64,000 nt of DNA from NCBI GenBank assembly GCA_963699175.1, contig OY969418.1, positions 3,968,001 through 4,032,000 of the forward strand. Direction: 5' to 3'. The notes under the pieces are model-generated. The model searched no databases. It saw only the letters and a list, made by a program, of their open reading frames with translations, and was not told the origin of the DNA. Source of the DNA: JACPYM01 sp963699175. GTDB taxonomy: Bacteria; Acidobacteriota; Blastocatellia; RBC074. This document shows, piece after piece, positions 24,419 to 33,123 of the stretch. The translations under genes were made by a program, and so were the position numbers. Within the stretch, counting starts at the first letter, position 1; every line of letters starts with the position of its first letter.

Positions 24419-24838
24419 ATGAAAAAAATAGCGACTGGATTGACGAGTTTTTCTTTGTTGTGTCTGCTGAGCGCGGGCGCGTTGGCGGATCACTACAAAA
24501 ACCTGAAAGAAAACATCAATATTAGCAGTACCGTTTATGTAAACGGTGTGAAGATCAAACCTGGACGTTATAAAGTACGTTTTGACGGGGCCTCACACGA
24601 AATGAAGCTTGAACGCGATGCTGATGTCGTGGTGACGGCGAAAGCTACAGTCGTAGTGAATAGTGACAAGTTTGACCGGGACGCGCTCTTAACGCGCGGC
24701 AGTGAAGATTCGATGCAAGTAACCGGTATCCGTCTGGGCGGCCAGCACGAAGAAATACAGATTACTGATATTTCAACCAATACCAGTCAGGACGAATTTG
24801 AATTTGAGGATGACTTTAACCTCGAAATGTGTTGGTAA
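24419..24838 (+). CDS. Secreted beta-rich protein, paralogue 1
   Basis: A 139-residue protein: signal peptide ending SAGALA, then NISSTVYVNGVKIKPGRYKV, VVVTAKATVVV and QVTGIRLGGQHEEIQITDI. The layout (KPG.Y.V, AKATV, GIRLGG.HEEI) is shared with the protein at 25092-25454, so the two are paralogues from an old duplication. Resembles secreted proteins of acidobacterial genomes. An AAAGGAGGAAG site and a terminator frame it as a single unit. Confidence 0.72.
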   Translation: MKKIATGLTSFSLLCLLSAGALADHYKNLKENINISSTVYVNGVKIKPGRYKVRFDGASHEMKLERDADVVVTAKATVVVNSDKFDRDALLTRGSEDSMQVTGIRLGGQHEEIQITDISTNTSQDEFEFEDDFNLEMCW

Positions 24839-24863
24839 GTAACCTATTAGCTCGCACACAAAG

Positions 24864-24895
24864 AAGCCCATCGGTGCAAATCGGTGGGCTTTTTG
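24864..24895 (+). terminator. Rho-independent terminator
   Basis: AGCCCA and TGGGCT pair around an ATCGG/CGGT-bearing loop, followed by TTTTT. Confidence 0.75.
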
Positions 24896-24942
24896 CATAT
24901 CTGCATTTGGGGATGACCTGAAAGCTGCTGAGTAAACGTAAG

Positions 24943-24969
24943 ACCGCCCGTGGGATGGGGCGGTTTTTA
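24943..24969 (+). terminator. Second terminator
   Basis: ACCGCCC pairs with GGGCGGT, loop GTGGGATG, then TTTTTATT. It shields the next gene from read-through. Confidence 0.75.
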
Positions 24970-25091
24970 TTTACTATTCCCTTGTGCAATAGAAGACATC
25001 GGTGATGAAAAAGCAAGTATATATTCTAGTCAAAGGAAGTCTGATGATCATCTGCACTTGAGCACATGAAATATTCAGATAAGTGATATAG

Positions 25092-25454
25092 ATGAAAAAA
25101 CTAATTATGAGCCTTGTCGCTGTCTCAATTATTGGGTTGGTAAGTCTAGGCGCATTTGCACAAGGAAAAAACCTAGAACAGAAAGTCTCGTTTCGAGAAC
25201 GAATGTGGGTTGGTAATACAAACGTAGAGCCTGGGCAATACCTTGCTAAATATGACGCTAAGACCGGTGAGATAAGCATCATGGATCATAAAATGGTGAT
25301 TGCCACAGCGAAAGCCACTGTTAAGAGAAACGAAAAGTATTCTGCGGGTAATACATTTCTGAGTAACAGAACTCCTATGGGTGAAAGGCTTACAGGGATT
25401 CGACTCGGAGGCAGCCACGAGGAAATCGTTCTCACTGATATACCAATCGAGTAA
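25092..25454 (+). CDS. Secreted beta-rich protein, paralogue 2
   Basis: A 120-residue protein: signal peptide MKKLIMSLVAVSIIGLVSLG ending AFAQ, then VSFRERMWVGNTNVEPGQYL, TAKATVKRN and LTGIRLGGSHEEIVLTDI. It shares the plan of the gene before it. The binding partner is unknown; a small envelope protein is likely. Confidence 0.72.
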   Translation: MKKLIMSLVAVSIIGLVSLGAFAQGKNLEQKVSFRERMWVGNTNVEPGQYLAKYDAKTGEISIMDHKMVIATAKATVKRNEKYSAGNTFLSNRTPMGERLTGIRLGGSHEEIVLTDIPIE

Positions 25455-25483
25455 TTACGAGAGATGTGTCAAAGACAAGGTCA

Positions 25484-25516
25484 AAAAGGCCATCGGCGCA
25501 GAGTCGGTGGCCTTTT
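25484..25516 (+). terminator. Rho-independent terminator
   Basis: AAAAGGCCA and TGGCCTTTT form a 9-bp stem with further ATCGG/TCGGT contact in the loop. Confidence 0.75.
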
Positions 25517-25753
25517 AGTTTTTCGGCTACGGTCAAAGTCGAGAAGTAGCTCGGCATTACTCGTTTGGTGTCAATCCTATACGCTTCGGTGTGAAGATTG
25601 CATAAGTTTATATACTTCTTGTTCCACACTAAAACCGCATTGTGATTAGGCTCAACACTTACTGGTTTTACTAAACTCTGGCCCCTCAAATGCAATACTT
25701 ACCAGTAGATCAGTTGCAATTACGCACGCTGATATATCGAGGGGGTAAAAGAA

Positions 25754-26314
25754 ATGAGAATACAAAATCTAAAGAAATTCGCGTTTGCGTCGGTGTTCGG
25801 TCTGGGCCTCGTAATCGCACCTGGTCTGTCAAGCTTATCCAGTGTGCAGGCACAAGACGGGCGCTGGAATCAAAACCGGAGAAACGATAATCGAGTGGAT
25901 CGCAACCAGAACGGTGTGGATAACCGAATTGAGCGTAACAGGGGGGGTGACCGTAACGGCAACATTGACCGCAACAGAAATGGCGTGGATGATCGTTATG
26001 AAATAGACCGTAATCGTAACGGCGTTGATGACCGATACGAAAGCAACCGTCGCTATGACAATCGTGGTTATGGGAACGGTGGCTATGGAAATGACGGCTA
26101 TTACGGGAACAACGGCAACTACGGATACAATAACGGTGATTACCAGAAAGGTTATCGAGACGGCTCACAACGAGGCCGTGAAGATGCCCAATCGAATCGA
26201 GCGATGACGCCAAATAATTCAAGCCATTACCGGAATGGTAATGCTGCCTATCGTCAAGGCTTTGAACAAGGCTTCTATCAGAGCTTCCGGCAGTACAGCG
26301 GTCGCAGATGGTAA
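25754..26314 (+). CDS. Secreted Asn/Gly/Arg repeat protein
   Basis: A 186-residue protein. Signal peptide to VQAQDG, then repeats of DRNRNGVDDRYE-type units (DRNQNGVDNRIE, DRNRNGVDDRYE twice), which look like short calcium-loop or ice-like repeats. Next comes a Tyr/Gly-rich zone (YGNGGYGNDGYYGNNGNYG) and a C-terminal segment YQKGYRDGSQRGREDAQ found in several exported bacterial proteins. Probably an envelope or matrix protein. Ribosome site GAGGGGG. Confidence 0.7.
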   Translation: MRIQNLKKFAFASVFGLGLVIAPGLSSLSSVQAQDGRWNQNRRNDNRVDRNQNGVDNRIERNRGGDRNGNIDRNRNGVDDRYEIDRNRNGVDDRYESNRRYDNRGYGNGGYGNDGYYGNNGNYGYNNGDYQKGYRDGSQRGREDAQSNRAMTPNNSSHYRNGNAAYRQGFEQGFYQSFRQYSGRRW

Positions 26315-26346
26315 GGTTGATTTAGGATGTTCCTCTCTTACTGAAA

Positions 26347-26378
26347 AAAGGCCACTCGCATAAAAACGGGTGGCCTTT
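26347..26378 (+). terminator. Rho-independent terminator
   Basis: AAAGGCCAC pairs with GTGGCCTTT. The 270 bases that follow hold only a dubious 66-codon rightward frame without a ribosome site. Confidence 0.7.
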
Positions 26379-26643
26379 AGTTTATCCGCATATTGGGCGG
26401 GACGGTTCTAGGATAGGAATGATAGGAAGGCTTGGCGAGGGGCTAATCGCATGATCGCCACGGAAACAATTAGCTCCCGTGCGGCAATGGCCGTTTCATA
26501 CTCAAAGCCCCTCATATATGCGGGTGTATTGTTCCTTCTTGTGGTTGTGGAATGTGCGCGGGTAAGGTCTACATCAAGCACAGACGCTAACCGCTCGACG
26601 CAGGCTCCACCAGCACATAGGCTGACGGGGACAATTGAAATGT

Positions 26644-26742
26644 TCACTTAAGAGTGTGCAGCTTTACGAAGCAGACTTTCTCGTGGTCTTGCTGGGCTTT
26701 GACGGTCAGTAATACGTCGCCGCACTTCGGGCAGATATTCAA
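26644..26742 (-). CDS. Possible mini zinc protein, 32 aa
   Basis: Frame LNICPKCGDVLLTV...KVCFVKLHTLK directly after the holin stop. A CxxC pair is visible, but the start would be TTG and no ribosome site is seen. Weakly supported. Confidence 0.3.
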   Translation of the reverse strand: MNICPKCGDVLLTVKAQQDHEKVCFVKLHTLK

Positions 26743-26749
26743 ACGGGGG

Positions 26750-26965
26750 TTATAAACTTTCCGGGATGGTTTTGATTTCCGGTGGGTCACTTGGTTTGTT
26801 AAACCACACACGCAGTATGACGGTCAGAATGGATTTTGCGGTCGTGGTGTAGATAAGATACTTTTGTGGCAAAACACCGTCTATCACGGCTCCTACTTCA
26901 AGGATTGTGGTCATTACGTTTACCCAAACAATCTTTGAACTGAGTGCTCTGAGGAATGAGTTCAT
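26750..26965 (-). CDS. Holin-like phage membrane protein
   Basis: A 71-residue protein with two hydrophobic stretches (IVWVNVMTTILEVGAVI and KSILTVILRVWF) and a charged C-terminus ending in a Pro/Glu-rich tail. This is the pattern of short phage holins, which open the inner membrane at lysis. Position at the end of the virion block, after a papain-like enzyme, supports the call. Membrane topology is predicted by eye. Confidence 0.65.
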   Translation of the reverse strand: MNSFLRALSSKIVWVNVMTTILEVGAVIDGVLPQKYLIYTTTAKSILTVILRVWFNKPSDPPEIKTIPESL

Positions 26966-27123
26966 ATATGTGAAGGACTAAGATACCGTAGAGGCTTGGT
27001 AGTTTTGACGGCGCTGAATGAAACAGCGGTGGTTGGAACTTTCCTTACGAATACCCTAGTCCACCCCGGCTTCGTCTCTTTAATAATATTCTTTTCAGAT
27101 TATTTTGCTAGTAGGTTATCCAC

Positions 27124-27960
27124 CTATTGCGGATAGTTGAATGTAGGCGCGTCGTCCGGTACTTCAAGGGCTTTCTTCAAGTCCTCAAGAGCTTGCGGAG
27201 TTTTCGCAAATACAATTGTGCCGGTAAAGCCTTCAATGACTGCTACACCGATTTTTCCACCGTCGTTGATAATAAATTTCTTTGCCATAGTTTTAGGGGT
27301 TAATACATACTTGTAAGCTGCCTGTACGTTTCTGTAAGGCGTTTTCTTTTCGTGTGGTGCGTAGGTGTCGAAGTAATTCACGACATCTTCTTCACACAGG
27401 AAATTGAGAATCGCGTGGCCTGGGATGACAATCTGTAGCGGTGCGTGCTTGAGGTGCTTTAGCATATCCGCTTTCGTGGCCGGCACGAACTCGGTTTTCA
27501 CATCCCACTTGCGTAGGAATGCCGTGGCCTTCTCTTTAAGCGTGTCGTAGAGCGGCTGCGGGATGTCTGCGTGATACTCATTGAACGTATAGTTCGGCGG
27601 CGTTGGATAGTCTGTCTCAAGCACAAGACCATACTGCCTGACCGTATCACCGACCTTATACAGCCAGTTTCCTTCAATGGTCGTGCCGCTCATCTTCGCG
27701 AGCCATCTATCGGAAAAATTTATCTCGTGACCAGTGAGGAATTTGATTTGTGCCTCTATCGCATTACAGGCTGAGAATGAAACACACGAAAGAGAATCTT
27801 CCTTGCCATACTGGATTTCTTTGGTTGGGAGATACGGTCTCCAATCTCCTGACGGGTTTCTTTCCTCGTAGGAGATGAACGTGAAGACACCTGCCTTGTA
27901 GTCTTGTGGGCGCATCCCAAGGCGGACGCCGTGATTGATGACTTCTGGCATATTATTCAA
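27124..27960 (-). CDS. Papain-fold cysteine protease-like phage protein
   Basis: A 278-residue protein resembling C1-type cysteine peptidases. Cysteine in DSLSCVSFSACNAIEAQ is the likely nucleophile, the histidine is in PGHAILNFL, and the Asn/Asp position is at NYFDTYAPH. The C-terminal 60 residues are a separate beta domain (FIINDGGKIGVAVIEGF). It may be a virion protease, an endolysin-like enzyme, or a structural relic of the fold. It overlaps the gene before it by 8 bases in the leftward virion operon. Confidence 0.6.
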   Translation of the reverse strand: MNNMPEVINHGVRLGMRPQDYKAGVFTFISYEERNPSGDWRPYLPTKEIQYGKEDSLSCVSFSACNAIEAQIKFLTGHEINFSDRWLAKMSGTTIEGNWLYKVGDTVRQYGLVLETDYPTPPNYTFNEYHADIPQPLYDTLKEKATAFLRKWDVKTEFVPATKADMLKHLKHAPLQIVIPGHAILNFLCEEDVVNYFDTYAPHEKKTPYRNVQAAYKYVLTPKTMAKKFIINDGGKIGVAVIEGFTGTIVFAKTPQALEDLKKALEVPDDAPTFNYPQ

Positions 27961-28237
27961 ATAGATACTTAATAATAAAAGGCAACAGTATGTTCACGAT
28001 AATCAACCCGCCTATCATGTAGTTGAGGGTCGTCCTTACTCGGTCAAGTCGGGTGTCAATCTTTTCTAGTTCCTGCTTGGTGGCCTTCTGTGCCTCAAGG
28101 TCATCGGTTTTCTTCTCCAATGCATTAAGCCGGGATGCTGTTCCATCCTTTAGGTCTTTGATGTCTTCTCGCATCCCTCGAAATTCGGTGCGAAGCTCGA
28201 CAAGTAGGTCGTGGTCATTTGTGAGTTCTTGGTCCAT
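27953..28237 (-). CDS. Coiled-coil membrane protein, XhlA-like
   Basis: A 94-residue protein: a long charged coiled coil (LRTEFRGMREDIKDLKDGTA to DTRLDRVRTTLN), then a C-terminal membrane helix (YMIGGLIIVNILLPFIIKYL). This is the layout of haemolysin XhlA and similar lysis helpers that act with holins. It is in the lysis part of the operon. Confidence 0.65.
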   Translation of the reverse strand: MDQELTNDHDLLVELRTEFRGMREDIKDLKDGTASRLNALEKKTDDLEAQKATKQELEKIDTRLDRVRTTLNYMIGGLIIVNILLPFIIKYLFE

Positions 28238-28317
28238 GTCGCTTACTTAAGCGTTAATTACGTGTTGGTAGGATTTGGTAACTTGCGGGATTCTGTGGAG
28301 GGTGTAGGCTGTGGGAT

Positions 28318-28425
28318 ATGTTCTTACTGCTTATTTTTGCAGTTGTGCTGATCGCCTCACTGAAACCGTCTTTAGATTCCTGCGAGGGCGAGACTACTGA
28401 ACGGCTTGAATCGCCCTTTGTGTAG
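28318..28425 (+). CDS. Possible 35-aa membrane peptide on opposite strand
   Basis: MFLLLIFAVVLIASLKPSLD and a short acidic tail. It overlaps the 3' end of the leftward internal virion gene by 32 bases, similar to the antisense peptide beside terL. A GGAGGG lies too far upstream. Weakly supported. Confidence 0.3.
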   Translation: MFLLLIFAVVLIASLKPSLDSCEGETTERLESPFV

Positions 28426-29893
28426 CCACTCTGCTGACTGCTCGCGCGGCCTGTCCCACTTTCGTAGCGGGCAGTTTCCCGGCCCTATCCAAACCAATCG
28501 CTAAACCTGTTTGCACGGGAGTTGAGAACAGGGCTTTTATCGCGGCAAAGCTCGCGAGTCCTTTCAACGCGCCACCCGGAGAAAACCCGCCCGCACCCAA
28601 GCCAATCCCCGCGCTGCTCAGAGCTTCTAACAGGTTTGTCAGAATGTGCGGCTTTGAGAGCGTTTCATCAAGTACCGCTTTTTGAGTAATCGCTTTCGAG
28701 TAGTTCTGGAAAATCTTTGGCAAGGCCGGGTGGCTGTCCTGCACAATCCCGCGCAACACATTGGCGGTTGTTTTCAAAGCCGTGATTCTTTCGGGCGTAG
28801 CGTTGGCGGAATTGAGCCACTTGGAACTGCCGATGTAATTATTATCTATAACCTTACGCAAATTGTTTACACGGTCAATCGTCATACTGGTGCTGTCACG
28901 CAGGGCTGCTACAGGCAGGCTCTCGACAATTGCTTCAACGTCTTTCGCGTTCAACGCGTCCTTATAGACATGCATCAAACGCTGGCGCACTTCATCCAAA
29001 ACGGGCGCGGAATCAACCCGGCGCGTGTCGTTCTTCAGAATGGTTGCAATCTGTGTATCCGCGTTCCTGATTTCCTTTTCCGCTGCGGCCAGATAACCCG
29101 CCTTACTCTTGATCGAGCCTTTGCTGATAATCTCGCCTGCCGGTGATTTACCTGCCTGCACGACTTTTTTGGACACGCCCAAATTTTTATTTACTATCCC
29201 TTCCGTAACTTTGTTACTTGTGAGCAGCTTGCCGAACTCTGCCAGTCCCTGAACACCGAAGCCGATACCGCCGCTCACAACTGCGCTTGTCCCGGCCTGT
29301 TTAATCGAGTCTTTGATTGACTTGTTATCGTTCAAGCCTTGTGAGAAACCCTGCGCCGCTCCGACTGCCGCCGCCTGACCTGCTCCTTTTGCGATGCGCA
29401 CTGCTGCCGTCGCGCCTTTCGGTGCTGGTAGCCCTGCCGTCGCGACATTCAACGCGACATTGCCAAAGCTGCCCAACACCTCTTTGTTTGATAACTGCGT
29501 TCCTGGGTCTATTTCGGCTTGTGTGACCGCTCGCGCTCCGGTCTGTTCCCTCAAAAGCTGTAAGAGCCGTGCCTTCTTCGGATCGGTGTTAGGCACGTCG
29601 TGCATTTGCTGTAGCGCGTTAATTACGTCCTGAGCGGACTTGAGCATCGCGACTTCTTCATCGCCCGTCTGATTGATGCTTCCAGATGCGACGCGGGCCG
29701 TAGTCGCTAAACCTTGCCCGGCCTTTTCCACGCCTAAAGCGCCCGCAGTCTTCTGCACAATGTTTTTCTTGGGCGGCTGTGCCGGGGCCGTTTTATTGAG
29801 GCCGAGTCTGGCCGCCACTTCCTCAACATCTTGGTGAGTCGGAGTGCCGTTGAAATTTACCTTTGTTCCGTCTGCGAATTGAATAATAGCCAT
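28394..29893 (-). CDS. Internal virion-like protein, 499 aa
   Basis: Begins MAIIQFADGTKVNFNGTPTH, a short N-terminal module often found on phage internal or ejection proteins. It continues with long Ala/Lys/Gln-rich helices and a Gly-rich hydrophobic stretch (GIGLGAGGFSPGGALKGLAS) near residues 430-455. Such proteins are ejected with DNA to cross the envelope in podoviruses. Assignment rests on position between tail proteins and lysis genes, and on composition. Confidence 0.55.
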   Translation of the reverse strand: MAIIQFADGTKVNFNGTPTHQDVEEVAARLGLNKTAPAQPPKKNIVQKTAGALGVEKAGQGLATTARVASGSINQTGDEEVAMLKSAQDVINALQQMHDVPNTDPKKARLLQLLREQTGARAVTQAEIDPGTQLSNKEVLGSFGNVALNVATAGLPAPKGATAAVRIAKGAGQAAAVGAAQGFSQGLNDNKSIKDSIKQAGTSAVVSGGIGFGVQGLAEFGKLLTSNKVTEGIVNKNLGVSKKVVQAGKSPAGEIISKGSIKSKAGYLAAAEKEIRNADTQIATILKNDTRRVDSAPVLDEVRQRLMHVYKDALNAKDVEAIVESLPVAALRDSTSMTIDRVNNLRKVIDNNYIGSSKWLNSANATPERITALKTTANVLRGIVQDSHPALPKIFQNYSKAITQKAVLDETLSKPHILTNLLEALSSAGIGLGAGGFSPGGALKGLASFAAIKALFSTPVQTGLAIGLDRAGKLPATKVGQAARAVSRVATQRAIQAVQ

Positions 29894-29897
29894 ATAG

Positions 29898-31760
29898 TTA
29901 TTGAATTATGGTGTAGCTTAAGCCGCTGCTCGTGACGCCTTGCGTGGTGGTCGCTCCTCCGCTCGGAGCAATGCCGCTACTTGTCTTTTGTCCAGTGATA
30001 TTACCTGTAGCGGTCTTAATAAATTGTTGTAACCCATTTAGTTTCGAGGTAAGTACAAGTCCGCTGTCATCTATCCCTGGGGTATAAGACTCCAAGAGTT
30101 TCTCTTCATTGGGCGTAAAGCTTGTCCCACCTCTCGCTTTGGCAAGTGTCGCTTTGATATTCCCGATTAGGTTTCTTAACTGTTCCGCATCTGCACTGCC
30201 AGTACCAAGATTCTTTGCAAGGAATTGTTTTAACGAACCCTGCCCAAAGCCGCCCGTGCCCGCGAAGCCTGTTTTGTTGCCAAGGTCTAGAGCCTGTTGC
30301 GTAAGGTCATATAAGGTATTGTAGGTGTTTACTGTTTCCTGCTGCGCGGCTGATAGTTTTACTGTTTCGGTCGGGCTTACTCCTGAGTTGGAAACTGCAT
30401 TAGCCACCGCATTTTTGTAAGCGGAAGGAACATCAGACAATTTAGCCTGTCCTTTGCCTATTAGATCAACCCAGCTATCTACAACGGGATTCCCTGTGCT
30501 ACCGGTCTGGATTGAACCCACGTTCTTACCGTCTTGATAGACTGATTTCAAAAGCGCGTCGTATTTGGTGGCTGTGCCTTTGCCAAACTCTGTGTCTATC
30601 TGGTCGGCGGCGTGTCCCCATTCTCCGGGATTAGCCGCAATAATCTGTCGTACCCTTGCTTCTTCTGAATTGACTGGCGTTGTCGGTACGATAGGCACTG
30701 TACCCGTAGATTTAGATGGGGCCTGGTAGATAACTTTGCCTGTCGCCGGGTCAATCAGCGTCTCGCCTGGGCTGATAGACACCGGATCAACCTTCGGGCT
30801 TATTTTCTGCACATCGCTAAAATCACCTTTACCACCCATTGCGACATACTCAGCTTGATTGTGCGCGGGCATCCGGTCACTCGTTCGGTAGACCGTTCCA
30901 CCAATGTCATAGAACGGCGCGGTGACTCGATTATCAAAGGCGAACTGCTGGCCCATCTCTTCTCGTGCCTGCTGTTCTTGCTGTTTAGCGGTGAGGTCTT
31001 GGAGGTGCGTGCGGGTCAGATTCAGCGTGTCGGCAACCAAGCTTATGGCGCTGGCAATCCCTTCTTTAGAAGTGTTGTAGTCCTTTTCTTTCAGATTGAG
31101 CGAGTTCGTAATGAAGTCCTGCGCCAGCTTCAAACGGTCAAGTAGATTGCCTTGCTGGATTTCAAGCGGGATGCCTTTCTGCGCGGTGTCTGCGGCAAGC
31201 TGTCCCTCGGTCTCAATTCCTGCATTTCCCGAATTCATGCGTGTTACATAGGGAAGCTCGCGGATGGTTTTATTATTCGCGGCAAAATCGCTTTCAAGTT
31301 GTGGAAGTCCTTGCGCGGTTCTGAGGTCATTGTAGGACTGCTCGTAATTTGGAGCGGTCAGACTTGAGAGCTTAGTCTTGAGCGTATTGAACTCGGCAAG
31401 CGCGGAATCAATATTGGACTCGTCTGCGGCGATACTGTCAGCAAGGGAGCTTGACTGTCGTTTTGGTGCGGCCTGCGATCCCTGGAATAACTGGTCTTGG
31501 TGCGCGTTGAGGCTATCCGTTATCTGATTAAGTGCGTCTGCTCGTGGCGTGAAGCCTTGTTTTACGATGTCAAAGACATTCTGCTCGTTGATGTCGTTCC
31601 TGCCGGAAATGGACTGAGCAAAAGTCGCAAGCTCGCGCGGGTTTCCGAAAGCTGCTTGGCTGGGATTCTGTGTGTTGTAGAACTCAACCTGGTTTTGTCC
31701 CGGCTTGGTTCTCGTTCCGATGGACTGGTCAAAGCCAGCGCCGACGTAAGGATTTGGCAT
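29898..31760 (-). CDS. Large phage virion protein, 620 aa
   Basis: Helical, Gln/Asn/Ser-rich. N-terminus NPYVGAGFDQSIGTRTKPGQ; long coiled coil from about 80 to 290; Pro/Thr-rich linker near 345; helical C-terminal third (AAQQETVNTYNTLYDLTQQA). It is likely a second internal or tail-hub protein. It is separated from the next gene by four bases. No family recognised. Confidence 0.55.
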   Translation of the reverse strand: MPNPYVGAGFDQSIGTRTKPGQNQVEFYNTQNPSQAAFGNPRELATFAQSISGRNDINEQNVFDIVKQGFTPRADALNQITDSLNAHQDQLFQGSQAAPKRQSSSLADSIAADESNIDSALAEFNTLKTKLSSLTAPNYEQSYNDLRTAQGLPQLESDFAANNKTIRELPYVTRMNSGNAGIETEGQLAADTAQKGIPLEIQQGNLLDRLKLAQDFITNSLNLKEKDYNTSKEGIASAISLVADTLNLTRTHLQDLTAKQQEQQAREEMGQQFAFDNRVTAPFYDIGGTVYRTSDRMPAHNQAEYVAMGGKGDFSDVQKISPKVDPVSISPGETLIDPATGKVIYQAPSKSTGTVPIVPTTPVNSEEARVRQIIAANPGEWGHAADQIDTEFGKGTATKYDALLKSVYQDGKNVGSIQTGSTGNPVVDSWVDLIGKGQAKLSDVPSAYKNAVANAVSNSGVSPTETVKLSAAQQETVNTYNTLYDLTQQALDLGNKTGFAGTGGFGQGSLKQFLAKNLGTGSADAEQLRNLIGNIKATLAKARGGTSFTPNEEKLLESYTPGIDDSGLVLTSKLNGLQQFIKTATGNITGQKTSSGIAPSGGATTTQGVTSSGLSYTIIQ

Positions 31761-31770
31761 AGATAGTTAG

Positions 31771-33123
31771 TTAAATGGCTTCATACTCATCTGAGAAATT
31801 GATTGTCCCATTTCCTCCCCCGCTTATCTTGACTTCACCTGGGGTGGTTGTTGTGTCCAGGTTCACGGTTCCGGTTACGTCTTTGGTGGCAGTAAGTGGT
31901 CTGATTCCGAGCGGGAAATAAACGGTGCCGTCACAGTCGGTGGCTAGTTCCTTGTAGGTAAACGATTTCCGTGGAAATACCATCAGTTCAGTGGCAGAGA
32001 GAGCTTGCCCGACCTTACAGCCGCCGATAGTGTGGATCGCGCCAGGTGTCAGGCCGGATAGTCCGGTGGCCAAACCTGCCATCACTACTGTTGCGCTGCT
32101 CCCGTTAACCGCCGTCACAATCCCGATTGGTTCAACGACAATATTCGAGCGGACGCCGTGCCACTTCTGATAGCTCTCTGAGATGTCTCCGATAATCGTA
32201 AAGAAGGTGAGCGGGGTTAAGCTCGATCCCCAAACATTTGGGTCGGACGAAAGCTTGGAATCGTAGTGAGGCCACAGCGAAGCAATAGCGCCGCTCGTTA
32301 AATCTGAACCATCACTCTTTTGGACTTGGTAATAATTGGAGTTATCGTTTGAACCACTCCTGTCCATCGGTATCCAGTAATCCGTACCACCAGTCAGCGC
32401 ATCGTTGAAATTGAACGTATATTCAGCCGCATTGCTTGGGTCTATCGTGCCGCCCGCGACTGTGGAGGCTGAGGTAGTAATTAGCGTTCCCGGAGAGCCT
32501 GCGCTGTCGTTGTAAAGCTTGCAGGTTACGTTGTCAGCAGGCGTGCCGTTCTTTTCAAGGTAAATCTTGAATGACTTCAGCGTGAAGCCAAACGGCGCTC
32601 TGAATTTGATTGCATACTCTTCCTGCGTAGTAGTGCCAAAGTCCGTATTGCCCGCTCCCCAACCGGGAGAGTCACTATCTACCGTCCGGTAGAGTTTGAC
32701 ACCCGTGGCTGCTGGGACTTTTACGATGAGGTCGCCAACTGCGAATGAGCCAACTACTGTGACTGTCTTTGCCAATCTTTCAACGACAAAATCAGTCCAT
32801 CTGAAGCCCTGCGCTTCGGCTGAATCTGCGATTAAGACCTGGCCGTCCTCGCCAACCCCAAAGCGCACATGGGCTGAATCATCGCGCGTCAGCAAGTCTC
32901 CCTTAATCGTGAGCGGAGAAATATCACCAAGCGTCACCGGGCCAATTAGCACCCAAGTACCTTTCACAAAGCGGTACAAGATAAAATCGCTGCCGTCTTC
33001 AATCACGGTAAACTTGCCCTCTTCAGCGGAAGCGGGCAGAGCGCCTAAAACCGTAGGGTCGGGAATAATATCTATCTCGGAAATACGGTCGGTCTTATGA
33101 AAATGTGGGTCTGGCTGAGGCAT
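31771..33123 (-). CDS. Tail fibre-like protein
   Basis: A 450-residue beta-rich protein. The N-terminal part (PASAEEGKFTVIEDGSDFIL, YRFVKGTWVLIGP) is a common phage fibre module. The middle has a carbohydrate-binding-like sandwich (FTLKSFKIYLEKNGTPADN, TGGTDYWIPMDRSG). The end has repeated strands (TATKDVTGTVNLDTTTTPGE). Probably a receptor-binding or baseplate-peripheral protein. Overlaps the next gene by one base. Confidence 0.6.
   Translation of the reverse strand: MPQPDPHFHKTDRISEIDIIPDPTVLGALPASAEEGKFTVIEDGSDFILYRFVKGTWVLIGPVTLGDISPLTIKGDLLTRDDSAHVRFGVGEDGQVLIADSAEAQGFRWTDFVVERLAKTVTVVGSFAVGDLIVKVPAATGVKLYRTVDSDSPGWGAGNTDFGTTTQEEYAIKFRAPFGFTLKSFKIYLEKNGTPADNVTCKLYNDSAGSPGTLITTSASTVAGGTIDPSNAAEYTFNFNDALTGGTDYWIPMDRSGSNDNSNYYQVQKSDGSDLTSGAIASLWPHYDSKLSSDPNVWGSSLTPLTFFTIIGDISESYQKWHGVRSNIVVEPIGIVTAVNGSSATVVMAGLATGLSGLTPGAIHTIGGCKVGQALSATELMVFPRKSFTYKELATDCDGTVYFPLGIRPLTATKDVTGTVNLDTTTTPGEVKISGGGNGTINFSDEYEAI

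Noticed and set aside
26451..26651. 66-codon rightward frame with a hydrophobic stretch (Rz1-like?)
   Set aside because: No ribosome site and a similar-length frame on the other strand; cannot be supported.
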